This document shows, piece by piece, positions 1-11,393 of a DNA stretch of 64,000 nt (position 1 is the stretch's first letter; each line of letters opens with the position of its first letter). The notes under the pieces are model-generated. The model saw nothing but the letters and a program-made list of their open reading frames with translations, was not told the origin of the DNA and ran no database searches. The stretch spans positions 188,001 through 252,000 of the forward strand of contig NW_019774714.1 of NCBI RefSeq assembly GCF_001039355.2, read 5' to 3'. The DNA is from Lingula anatina. Taxonomy: Eukaryota > Brachiopoda > Lingulata > Lingulida > Lingulidae. A program made the position numbers and the translations under genes.

Positions 1-301
1 TGTGCATTTGTCTATTGTTACAAGAATGTTATTTTTGTATCTGTTGAAAACACTGCAAAAGCTGTGTATTTGTGACTCATTAAATCATCATTGTTTTTGT
101 TTTGCATTTCACCTGAGAAACTTACTAAATATTGAGTTAATGCTAGTATTAAGGAAGCAAAGAAGTTACTTTTTAAGAGAAAGGGAACTTCAGATCAAGT
201 CTACAATATTTCATAAATTTCATACATCTCTCTGTTCATTTCAAAGTAAATAATATGATAATTATCATGTCTTTGGTTTTTCTTGAAAGGAACAGTCGGA
301 T

Positions 302-319
302 TCTCTCACTCTCTCTTTC

Positions 320-403
<84 letters not shown>

Positions 404-409
404 CTTTCG
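302..409. repeat. (CT)n(CA)n(GA)n microsatellite
   Basis: Long CT run followed by CA and a short GA run. Confidence 0.95.
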
Positions 410-1534
410 TTTAACTTTATATCGACTTTGTTGCTGCGTTGTGCTTGTACTTTCAGTTCAAAAAATTTTAATTCCTTGCAGCAACATTATTACAACAACG
501 CTTTCCCTTCAAGTGTTGTCTTGGCGGTGACGTCTCTCATCTCACCTACTACAATATCAACCTGTACCCGTCTCAACCAAAACATTGTGGTTGCATTTTA
601 CAGTGACACCGTTACCAGGAGAACTGGCGCAGCTGCCACCACAAACTCATTTTAGGAGGATGTTTTCCGTCGCAATAACGGAATAAATATCTTCTTAAAA
701 ATGAAAAATAAAATGACACGGAAGAGAGCCGATGTAATAATGTAGTAGTAGTAGTAATATAATAGAAGGGATAATAATGATGATCGAAGTTTTTCATTAA
801 AATAATGATTCATTTTATTATTATTTGTAACAAGAGGCACATAATGTTTATGCACAAAGCAAAATGAGTGTACGAATATGCAAATGAAAATTTTATCTTT
901 GAAAAGTGATGTAAGAATAAATTGCCACTAAAAAAAAACCTTTCTTAAGAAATTCTTAAATCAAATAATGTAATAAGATAATTGCTCGACTTCTTTAATA
1001 AGTGAATGTGCCCCTACCACTAAATACCCTATTCTTATAAATAAATAAATACATATATACATAAGCAAAGCCAGGTTCATATGAAGAATAGATGAGTACA
1101 GTCAGACTGAAAAGTGTAGGCACAGGGACGGGAAAATTGCATGGTTTTGTCTCGTTTTTTGGCAGTTGTAACTTAAAAACTGTGTTTTGAGTGGAAGAAT
1201 CGGGAGAAGAATCCCCCACCCATCTTCACGCGGCCTACCGACTTTATCACTCTTATGACAGATTTACGTTTTTTTTTGTTTTTTTTTTTTTTCATCACAA
1301 GTTTTTAACGAGGACAATGTTACTGCTGCTCATTTTATTTTGTTTTATTTTAGTTACTTGTTTCTTTAAGAGGACGGAAAACCCATCTTTAAATCCTAAT
1401 ACTAGCTTCACGGAGCGTCGGTTGGATAAATCATGGACCTAATAATAATCTCTTATTATGTCCATGGATAAATTATGGCGTGTGGTGCACGGATCAAATA
1501 ACCCCATTCATTAAATAATACGGGCCAATCTCAA

Positions 1535-1975
1535 GAAAAACATCAGGAAGATCCCACTTAGCTGCACAGACTTGTGGTTCTTGTAGAAAGATTATTGCAA
1601 TACGCGGTAGACGCACACTCTATTAGACACGTGAGCACGTTCTGATGTTAATTGTGTGTCTGTTTGGTGGCATATGGCGGTGTCTTTTAAATCCTATGAA
1701 CATTATTAAAGGGGCTCTTTATTCTAAATTTAAATAAAAGATTAAACTAAACGTATAACCCCTGGAAAAACTTCAGGAAGATCCCACTTAGCTGCACAGA
1801 CTAGCGGTTCTTCTAGGAAGATAATTGCAATACGCGGTAGACGCACACTCTATTAGACACGTGAGCACGTTCTGATGTTAATTGTATGTCTGTTCTGTGG
1901 CATATGGCGGTGTCTTTTAAATCCTATGAACATTTTTAAAGGGGCTTCATATATTTAATTTGAATAAACGATTAT
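1535..1975. repeat. 230-bp tandem duplication (two copies)
   Basis: Two copies with a 230-bp offset share long identical blocks, such as CAGGAAGATCCCACTTAGCT, the GCGGTAGACGCACACTCTAT block and the CACGTGAGCACGTTCTGATG block. The second copy starts near 1765. The copies differ by scattered substitutions. The unit contains the E-box CACGTG. No open frame is kept between them. The origin is unknown. Confidence 0.75.
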
Positions 1976-4371
1976 CTAGATGAGTACTATAAATCATGTT
2001 AGATATGGTTTTTAGAATAGCAAAGACAATTTTCAATGTATTTATTTACCGTATTTTACCCATTAGCAGCTCGGTCTACATTTGAATGAAGAATTCCCGG
2101 GGAACGCCTCCAGCAGATCTATTAAAACAAGGGCTTCTATGAGTTAGATTTTAGCTCAGTAGAATCTTTGGAGAGGCAGGTACACGCGTGACGTGTGCCG
2201 TTTGATATATGTTGTATACTGTTCATTTTCCTAATGCTGACATTGTGTTACCATTTTATTAACATGTATTATGTGCATCTTGAGTATAATTATGAATTTG
2301 GTCTTGTTAGGCTGATTGCATACATACATATATTTGGTGTATTCTAGGGTTTGCATAAATCCTTTGTACTTTCTGCTCGCGTTGAAGTAAATTAATCGTA
2401 TATATAAGCAGTGGCTTCTATTTTTAAGCTCTCTAAAACATGCAAACTAGTCGAGTCTACGTGGTTACCGGTAAAATGACTCATGCCACAAGATGGGGAT
2501 CTTTTTACGTTTCAGGGGTTTTGAAGGGAGTCTGTTAAGACAGTAGTGTCTATTTAAACAAGGGACACTATTTATCTATTTGCTTGTTTCCTTAACTCTG
2601 TCAAAAACAGTTTGGTTTTTGCTTATTAAGGTTAGTTTGGTAACAGTCTAACTCAAAAAGTAACGGATGATGGATTTCAATTTAACTCTCGGGATAGGTC
2701 GGAACAGACAAACTTAGAGTCAATTATGTTTTAGTGATGATCCATCGATCAATTTATTAATTGGTTCAAATAACAATTGTGCTGTCTTAACTGGCTCCGA
2801 GTGCATTTCTAGCTTATTTAATTTATTTTTGATCATTTTACCGTTTTCTACAATGTTTGTTTTATTTACCAGTTAACCTCTGAAGTAAAACACTCGTAAA
2901 TGAAATATTAATACAATTATAGCAAATTGCAATTTTATACTCTGTTAGCCAAATTCGGGCTTTAAACGACTTCATATAATACTGGTTGTTGTAATATAAG
3001 CATAAAGTGTTCATGGACAATATTTGTCTTCCAAAAAAGATTTGGTCATTTTGCTGGTGACGCCATTTCAGCGATATTTGGCTGAAAGTCCTATTTTCGG
3101 TTTCTTGATGTTCTCTACTTACTCATATCAGAAAAAAAGCAAAGGGAGCTGTGGATGAGCACTATAGGACGGTGCAACTGATTTTCGTAAAAGAACTCTG
3201 TATATATTTCATCACTAATCACTTCAAATAAAACCACTATGCTAATTTTAGCGATTTTATCTGCCGCTCTATGGAATTTCTGTCTACACACTTTCGGAAT
3301 TATTGTGGTTTGGTCAACACACGCTTCCAGGTATTTCAACAGTCAAATTTGGCATCCTAGTACAAAGCCAACCCTACTTGTTGTCGACATGTTGATCAGC
3401 ATAGTTCCTCATGTTATGTTGGATATGAAGATTGACACATAAGTAAGCAAATAAAATAAGGTACTGAATTTATGTCATATAATATGATATATTTCAGGAT
3501 ATATAATCTTTAATTAAGTCTTTTCAACCTATAAGTGAACTGAAACAGAGGAATCTGCCCCGCTCCCGTCTTTTCTTTTATTTTTCAAAGTTGAATTTTT
3601 GTCTCATGTTTCAGGTCAATCAAGGAACACAACGTAGCTAAAGTAATCTCATCAACACTCATAGAGTGCTAATTCTCATCACTGACAGCTAATTACCTTA
3701 ACACAGATTACTTTTTTGTTCTCATTCAGATTTCATGCTAAGTTAAACGAGATCGCGAAGTATAGAAAAATGGGCGATTTGCCTAATATCATCTGCTTGC
3801 TGCGTCTCAGAAAATGTCACTGTTGGCATACATTACACGGTATTGCGTGCTGATGAATTAAAGCCTAGATTATGCGATGTCTGTGCGTTGCTGGTATATT
3901 GCCCGTACAGCCTTTTTTGTGCGGCGTCTGCGCGAAGGCAAGCGGTGGCCATGCAAAATCGTGCGAAATTGTGCAGATTCACGGCCCCCGAAGCCTCTAA
4001 GCTTAAACTTTTGACATTTTTAAAAAAGGCTGTAGCACTATCCTAGATGGCATCACAAAGTTCCCGTAGGGGCACTGTTCGGTGGACTTGCGGTGATCGT
4101 GATAATGGTTGAACCTGTTATTGTAGATGGCATTATACTCTTGCCCTTCCACCTTTGGTGTTTTAGGAGGCATAACAATAGTTAAGATGTTTAAAACTAA
4201 TATAGTTCACTTGTACGAATTTGAAACTCTGATGTGCCATAGTTCCATAAACTCTGATGTTCTTCAAGAAAGCCGCGCGGAAGCCGTACTCCGCACAATC
4301 TCTTTTCAACCGACCACCGGTGGCACGGCAGCGTAATGTAAACGTACTCGCCATAACCCGTCTGGCATGTA
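1976..4371. other. AT-rich non-coding stretch
   Basis: No gene is recognised. A minus-strand open stretch at 3115-3339 ends at a consensus donor (GATATGA/gtaagt), but it has no ATG, no convincing acceptor and no familiar motif. The 3840-4330 part is GC-richer and may be transposon interior. Confidence 0.5.
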
Positions 4372-5491
4372 CAGTGGCGGATTTGGGGGGGGGGGGGGGG
4401 GGCTGTCAGGGGGATCTTGACCCCACCCCCTTTCGATTTCTGAAAAAATAACATCAATGGTCCCCTCCTGAAATTAGAATTTGACTAGCTGAACTAAAGT
4501 TCAAAACCGTACTTTTCGCCCTCTTAAGCCTCGGTCACAACCGGACGCACGAATTTCAGGATCGTACGTCCCCTGCGATTTTTGGGTGTTGCGGAGGCCG
4601 TGGGGGTCGTAGAGGTAGGGGAAAGTCCACCTTGCGAGTCGCAAGGGCCACATGAGATGTCCTTTCAAGTAGGGACGCTAATTGCAAGGAGCGATGGCCG
4701 TGGAAATTGTACTCATTTCTTGAGTATGTCTTGCTTCCTGTGTACGTGGCACACACTCACCACTTACGAAGGGAATGCAACGCACGGCGAAAGTTGTGCC
4801 CTTTTGCACCAGTTTTGCTTCACACTTGCCTCACACATTTGTGGTGACGTACTGACGGCGTACATCAGTTGTGCTTCCTGTTCTCCTTTTCTTTCTTCTT
4901 CCTCCTCCTCCCTTTTTTCTACTATGGAAGCTTCTTTGCCTTGCCTTTTGGAGGCATATTAGAAACTAGATTGAGCAAAAATTTGAAAATTTTGAAAATT
5001 GTTGTACACGTTACACAGTCGACGTTCATTGTAAAGAGCACGCCTTTTATACACCAGGCGTGGGGGTGACGCACGTGCGACGCATTCCCGGTCTGCTCGA
5101 CGTACGTCTTGCACAACGTGCGTCTCTCTTGCTAACTCCGTGCGAGGGTAGCAAGTTACGCTTGCGGCCTTGCTGTTCGCAGGCTATTCGTAGAATCTTT
5201 TGGACATGTCCAACATCCTCCGTACGTGCTTACGGGCTGTCTGCCAACTCGACATTGCGTAAGAAGGAATTGCGTGGGACGTGAGATTCTGCGCAAAAGT
5301 TTGACGCAAACAGCCCGTTAGAGCCCGTACGGCCGGTTGTGACCGAGGCTTAAATTACCAAAAATTTCAGGGCCCTTCAGCAGGCCCCGAACCCCACGAC
5401 AAGGGGGGGGGGGGGGGGGAAGGGGGGGAGGAGGGTCGGCTTCGCATCCCTGGATCCCTCACCGCTTCAAATAACCCTGGATCCGCCGCTG
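4372..5491. mobile_element. hAT-like non-autonomous DNA transposon, interrupted by another element
   Basis: The left end CAGTGGCGGAT(TT) and the right end (AA/CC)GGATCCGCCGCTG are inverted copies of the widespread CAGTGGCGGATCC-type terminus with CAG...CTG ends. Homopolymer G runs lie just inside both ends. The flanks ATGTA and CTGTA agree at 4 of 5 bases, compatible with a 5-bp target duplication. A second element is inserted within it (4528-5349). No transposase frame is present. Superfamily assignment is inferred from terminus style. Confidence 0.6.
4524..5353. mobile_element. piggyBac-like MITE with TTAA target site
   Basis: Perfect 17-bp terminal inverted repeats (GCCTCGGTCACAACCGG at 4528-4544 and its complement at 5333-5349) are each flanked directly by TTAA (4524-4527 and 5350-5353). 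TTAA target duplication is diagnostic of piggyBac-type transposition and is also used by Kolobok elements. The 822-bp interior is GC-rich with many CGTACG and GCACG tetramers and has no transposase. The 126-residue open frame inside is not protein-like. The element is nested in the hAT-like element. Confidence 0.8.
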
Positions 5492-5559
5492 CTGTAGCTA
5501 CTTAAGGTGTTAAAATCGTACAGAAAATAGTATGCGATGTCGTTGTACGACGCTCTTGG

Positions 5560-5759
5560 TTAAAGGGACAGTAACTCTTCGTATTAGATCTATACTTCAC
5601 AGCAAAAACATTGTAAACAACTCATAGTAATATAATTTATTCTATTTTACCACAAAAACGGCAGTAAAAGCAATTATTCTGAAATCTGTGTTTGCCATTG
5701 TACCATGTGGCCTCCAAAGATCGCTATACTCTGTAATAATCTCTTAAGAGATTATTACA
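5560..5759. repeat. Dispersed repeat, copy 1, ending in a 28-bp perfect palindrome
   Basis: This segment starts TTAAAGGGACAGTAACTC and shares ATTGTAAACAACTCATAG, the TTTTACCAC block and the TTGCCATTG block with 10308-10478. It ends in a perfect 28-bp palindrome (5732-5759) made of TGTAATAATCTC, central TTAA, and the inverse arm. A poly-A stretch follows. Confidence 0.55.
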
Positions 5760-5815
5760 AAAAAAAAAAAAAAAAAACTTTTTAAAAAAAAAAACAAAAA
5801 AAAAAAAAAAAAACA
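5760..5815. repeat. Interrupted poly-A tract
   Basis: Almost only A, broken by a few C and T bases, directly after the palindrome. It may be a microsatellite grown from an element tail. Confidence 0.7.
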
Positions 5816-5845
5816 GGGACTAACTTTGAATAAAGAAATGGATTC

Positions 5846-7104
5846 ATTAACCATTGGCAAGTATGGGAAGATTGTTGTTTACCCCAGGAAAATTCATTTT
5901 TGGCCCAAATGAACAGTTGTTATCCCTTTGAGTCAGACGCTCCGAACAAGCGACATCCTAGAGTCAGGGCAGAGCTAGATGGCATGGACCCACGCTATGT
6001 TGACGTCTAGGCCGATACTCCACGCCGGATCGATGCCCCCTGACACCGCGTCCGCTGTGCTGGTTGGAACGCAGGGCTAAATCCGATTACCTTAGCATCA
6101 AAATGCAGAGCAATTAGGGAGAACATTACCCCTCGTATGCGTCCGTCTCAAACAATTATCATGGGGAATTGACGAACGAAATAAATTGCTCTTCGGGTCA
6201 AAAAGTGGATGAGATTAGATTTCTTTTCCAAATTAACCCGAGATATTGTTCCCATAACTTTCTGAATAGTTGTGTTGAATTATAAATAAATCAATACCAA
6301 ATGTTGTCAAGCTCTGTTAAAAGATTCCTACTGTAGAGCTGGACTCCCACATTCTCCCCCCCCCCCTTCCCCATAACACAACGCCAATATTTAATGTACG
6401 AGAGAGTCCACTGTGATACAGTCCGTTTCCAAACGATTTGTACAGGTAATCCCCGTCCTAGATTTTGACCCACTTCCGTTACGCTAACCCTAACCTGTAT
6501 GAATCTAACAGGTGGCCTCGATTTCTTTAAAGAACACCTTTTTCCTAACACTTTTTCCTCACTTTTATTCGAAAGTCTGTAACAAACCGCTACAAGTATT
6601 AAGCCGAATAAGGTTAAACTTAAATTTTACTGTCACGAGCAAATTAACGCCACATCCACGTGTCGTTACCAGTTTGACAACCGTGCTTTTTGCCGAAGCC
6701 CGTGTCTCCACGTTCACGTTTTTTTTTTTGTTTTCAAACACGTGAGGAAATCTAAGGTTATTATTATTATTTTATTTTCAAACACGTGAGGAAGTCTAAC
6801 TGCGTGTCGCAGTACAGAATGGCTGGAGAGTTGGGAGGGGGAAGGCGGGGAGAGATTCTCTTTGTTTTAATTATGTAGGGACGAGAAATAATTTATCATA
6901 TTTCGTTACGTTTTCCCTAATCTGTATGTATCTCGTGGAGGGCGGACATTCTGTTAAAAGGACTCTCAGTTTCTTAACTCCGGGGTTAAAGTAAAACCGA
7001 AAAAACTAAAGGGGTAACAGCTATCCGTTTTGACCAAAGAAAAAAAAAGAATTTTCCTGGGGTAACCGACAATTTTCCCTACTGACCAGTGGTTACTGTC
7101 ACAG
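5846..7104. repeat. Diverged inverted repeat, possible old DNA transposon
   Basis: The minus strand of 5846-5932 and the plus strand of 7006-7104 are diverged copies of one sequence. Both contain AATTTTCCTGGGGTAA, a TAAAGGGRTAACA-like start and a CCARTGGTTA-like end. They face each other about 1.1 kb apart. The interior carries a short direct repeat around TTTCAAACACGTGAGGAA (twice near 6731-6800). There is no coding capacity. Confidence 0.4.
6040..6220. promoter_or_regulatory. Conserved-looking non-coding block (candidate)
   Basis: Balanced, low-repeat sequence with CCTTAGCATCAAAATGCAGA, GCAATTAGGG and AACAATTATCATGG. It stands out from AT-rich surroundings, but it also lies between the arms of an inverted repeat, so transposon interior is an alternative. 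Confidence 0.2.
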
Positions 7105-8689
7105 GCCGGATCCCAATCCAGTCCAGTTACTTACTGGTCCAGGCCAATTTCCAATTGGGTCTTTGCATTGTGAACAGTATAATGAACATGTGTAATGGCC
7201 AAGTAATTAACATGTGAGCTGCCAGATTGTTTCCAAGGCATGTGTAATTAAATTGTAGATGTTTAAGATTAAGGTATATCATAAACTGAAGGTCTGGCAA
7301 ATTGGAATTTAGTTGTATTCATTTTATGTGGTTTGTAAAAAACAACTGATGATGATACTCTCTTCAGATTATTGCATAAATATTTAAAGAAAAAGCATTT
7401 ATACTCATTGAAACATTAAGTTAAGGAATTTTAATTTTATTAGAGGTGTGGCAAAGAAAGTTATCAGTGTTCCATTCATATAAATTTTAAGAAAACAAGC
7501 CTAATTTTCAAGAGTATACTGCATGGTCATTTAATTACAGAGAAGAGGATTTTATTCAAGTGAAAAAATATTGAACTCAGTAATTTTTTCACTTAGTGTA
7601 CATCTTAACCTACGGCAGTGTGCAACATTAATAAAATGACTTTTGTTAGGACCTAATATATTTTGAAAAAATGAAGGAGCTGGATCGTATTAGTATCATG
7701 GTAATTTAACAATAATTTGGAATTACAAATTTTTAGTTTCATATATAGCCAAAAACAATAGTTCAAACCTACACAATTGTTGTTGGTCATTTCACAGTAG
7801 TTTTTTAACGGGTTCAGTGATTTTTTTTTTAGCTGATCTACAGAACTTCCCCTAAAAGGTGCCTGTACAAAACTTAGATAACTAAGATAACGCACAAACT
7901 GGTAGCTTTAATGAAGCACTCCTTTACTATATATTTTAATCAGTATAAATGCTTTTTCTTAACATATTTGTGCAACAGTCTTTAAAAAGGATGGGGGGGC
8001 ACTTTTCAACATAAACGATAAACTACCGTTCCCAAGTTAAATGTATCAAAAACGTAAAGACATAAAACAAGATATAAGTCGACAATGCAGCTTTAACGAC
8101 CTACTGTACATTAATGATACAACCACGACATTTATGGGGTAAAATTGGCACTTTCGCGTTCACTGTTGACTCTTTCATCGTTGTAGCTACACAGAATACA
8201 TCTGTCAAGTTAGGCACATTTAGTGATTTAAAAAAAGAAAGAAATGCACCATTTTTTAATTTGTTCTCCAAGGCTTTGTTTAAATAAAATAAATGAATCT
8301 AGAAATAGCCGTAATTGGGTTGTAAAAAAGGGGGATGGGCATTAAATATGAGGTCGTGGAATAGCAGGTTGCACACGTAACATTGTCGTCAAAAGTATGC
8401 CGTATCAGTCATCACATCTCTCCGATTTCTGAATTGAACTTCAAAGAATAGCTTTGACTTTTACCTTTGGAAAATAATTTGGAACGAAGTTTCATTTTAT
8501 TTGGCAATTTAATATTAGGAGAATATATATCCGGGAAGAACCTATTTTAGTAACGTAGAAATTTTGGCAGGACACAAGTTATGTTATGTGACAGGAATAG
8601 TGTTCCACTGGGAACCCTAGTCCGTTACCCATTAATGTCCCGTACTGAACAAGATATCTAAAGCAATATTCAAAAATCGTGTTTCCTGC
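7105..8689. other. AT-rich non-coding stretch
   Basis: I see no exon, RNA gene or clear repeat here beyond scattered poly-T and poly-A runs. Confidence 0.5.
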
Positions 8690-9530
8690 GGTTAAAGGTT
8701 CCCTGTTTGGGAGTTACCCACCAAAATGAAATTTTCTCGGGAAAAATTCCTACTCGCAAATCGTTGCCAAACCGTACCTGTACTTGGATTTGATGTTGTA
8801 TTCTATTTTTTATTCAGTGTTTTAGTTCTATTATAGTGAAAATAACGATCTGGAGCTTTCAAACTTTTATTCACCGACTGCCTTTTTCATACAATTTTAC
8901 AAGTATTTATACTCTATTTCTCGTACTGATCATGCATTTACTGGTTTTTTTCCGTTGTCTTTGCGTGATACGAGGAATTTTCCATTCTCATGTTGCAAAC
9001 CACCCTGGAACATTTCCTTACTAGGCAATATCTAAGAGACTAGTTTTCAATTTAAAATATTAAAAATATTATTTTGAATTACTCATGCTTGGACTATATC
9101 CATCCTTAGTTTGCATGTGTTTTACACAGGTCAGAAACTTGCAAATCTATTGAGAAATTAACCAGTCAAATCGAACTAGATGTGACTTTGACATGTTCCA
9201 TTTTTTTCCACTACGTGAACAATTCCTACACTTGTTGACTCTTAAAGAAATTTAACTTACACTCAATAACTCCCTATCCTTTTACTCATTTGATTCCGAT
9301 TTAATTATTATCTGCAATTAGTGAAAGTGTAAGTCATTTACTTTACTACAGTTCTAAATGACTGGTCAGTATTTTAAAACGCCATGTCTTCCTGTATATT
9401 TTAGAAGGACCAATCGAGTCCGGGTCCTTTTATTTTAGAGGTTTGAACTGGGAAAGATTAGTGGCTTTGCAGGATATGTAGACATATAAAGTCTGACTTT
9501 AGGGAATCATTCAAACATGTGCAGTGTACC
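8690..9530. repeat. Dispersed repeat family member (old)
   Basis: It begins TTAAAGGTTCCCTGTTTGGG and later contains GCCATGTCTTCCTGTATATT, TTTAGAAGG and GTCCTTTTATTTTAGAGG, followed by a GCAGGATATGTAGAC block. The same ordered blocks occur at 20318-20650, 23261-23593 and 43735-44125. The blocks have diverged and have no coding frame. It could be a SINE or MITE family. Confidence 0.45.
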
Positions 9531-11223
9531 TTTAAGTCCAACCTCCTAATATTTACTAATCATATGAGACACGGGTCTTCATTCCTGGGAATACCTTTGC
9601 CGTTCCACTAGTGTAGAGAAACGGGCCCGTGTTACAGAGAGTCAATTCTCCAGAGTCACCAATTTCTTTGACACACCTGTAATGCGTAATATACATAAGG
9701 CATTTTCGGAAATGAATGCCATTGGAGCAGATAGCATTGGCAATTAAGCGCTTTTCCTTTTATCACCTAATACAGGAATGTTCACATAACAACGCTTTAA
9801 ATAACCGTACTTTGGGGTCAAAGTTTCTGGTTTATGAATCACCTGGATTTGGAGATAGTGACAGGCAAATTAGAAACTTAGAACTCAAAAATTGGGCTTA
9901 AATATTGCATTGTTAAAAGGGTTTAGAATTGGGTATGCTTTGGTAAAAATGCTGAACAACACCAAAAGACATTTTAGGCAACAAACCATGTTTCCTTTAT
10001 TTTCTATACTCGGTACAATATTATTAACAAAAACAATACCAAATAAAAAATGATGAGGAAAATGCTGCATAGAAAAAATACAAAAAACAAAAGCATTTTA
10101 ACGAACTGTTAATATTGTATGCTTACAGGTATACAAGTGGGATAAACATCATGTGGCTTAAGAAGAAATAAAAGAAACAATAACGTTAACAGTTTTGAAG
10201 ATATAAGAATGAAATTTGGGATATATTAGGAAAATGATTATTTAAAAACTGCTGAAAATTTCATGACTCTACCTTTCTTAGTTTAGGAACACAGAAAGAA
10301 TTAAAATCTTAAAGGGATTTAACAAATGTTCATAAGCAATTCATATTTCACAATAAATATATTGTAAACAACTCATAGAAATATAACATACATTAAATTT
10401 TACCACCCAAACAGCAGTTATGGAAATTATTCTGGAATTTGTGCTTGCCATTGGGTCACATGACAAAGAGATTATTACAAATCAAAACAGATTAAAATTC
10501 TGGCCTAAAAGTTTAAATCAATTTCTGGCCTTATTTCTTTTGTAAAACAGGCATTGGATATATATCAAAGCAGAAACTAACAGAGTACAAAGACAATTAA
10601 GGAAACGAATCGCCCATTTTTTAAGAAACCTTTTTTAAAAACCTGGAAGAAAAAAAGGTGTGATCTATGGGCATGCACATTGGTCCATCCAGGATTATCA
10701 CATGTATTTGTTGGGTCACTCTGGTACCACCTCTGGGCTAACTGGTTTTCTGCTTGGTTTTGAACAAGATACCCAAGAAAGATTATCACATATACTGTTA
10801 AATTTTTGAAGAAATTTTCAGGATAAACAGTTATCTAGCAGGAATAGTAGTGATTACAATTTAAACTGAATCTGCATCTCCTGATATTTTCTGATAGATA
10901 GTTTTAATGCTTTTTTCTAAGTCAGATACCTGGGCTCTTGGAGTGTTCCATATTATTAACAGTGTAATCACAATAACTTTAAAAAAAGCTCCATTTTGTT
11001 TGGAGTCATAGTATAGTACATCTCTCTTTCTTTTTGCTTGATAATTATTTATTGTTGTTTCAGTTTTAGATGTAATCAAGTCAGCACATTACAGCTGCAT
11101 GGAACAGTTGTCAAGCAAAAAAGGTATACTATGCTATGCTGTGCTATATACTTTAGGATACTTTCTTTTAGTAGTTCTACATAGGATCCAAGTTATTTGG
11201 ACCAATGCCATCCACAATAGGAC
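9531..11223. other. Non-coding stretch downstream of THTPA
   Basis: No coding is seen apart from the dispersed repeat at 10308-10478. TTTATT at 9997-10002 would be an AATAAA signal on the minus strand, but it is more than 2 kb past the THTPA stop and may be unrelated. Confidence 0.4.
10308..10478. repeat. Dispersed repeat, copy 2
   Basis: Related to 5560-5759: it starts TTAAAGGGATTTAAC, shares ATTGTAAACAACTCATAG and the GCCATTG...CAATGG-type middle, and ends AGAGATTATTACA. Here the terminal palindrome is not doubled, so the palindrome at 5732 is peculiar to copy 1. Confidence 0.5.
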
Positions 11224-11392
11224 AAAAGTATCATCTTTTATCCAAAAATCACATACTGGGGTACTTGTGATTATGAGCAACATTTAACACACATAAAATG
11301 CCTCAACAAAAAGTAACCCTACTCAAAAAGCATATAAAATGTTATAAAATGAAAGAACAAACAAACAAACAAACAAACAAAAAGCTCTAAAT
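11224..11392. repeat. Truncated duplicate of 11398-11562, next to a single N
   Basis: TATCATCTTTTATCCAAAAA through the (CAAA)n run to AAGCTCTAAAT is repeated almost exactly on the far side of the N at 11393. The break falls just after a CAAA microsatellite. This looks like an unmerged contig end rather than a biological repeat. Confidence 0.7.
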
Positions 11393-11393
11393 N

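Noticed and set aside
3115-3339. Minus-strand frame ending at a consensus splice donor
   Set aside because: It begins with TTG after stops, lacks a good acceptor and has no known motif. It was kept only as a remark.
4582-4962. 126-codon plus-strand frame
   Set aside because: Sits inside the non-autonomous piggyBac-like element. Composition is not protein-like and it matches no transposase motif.
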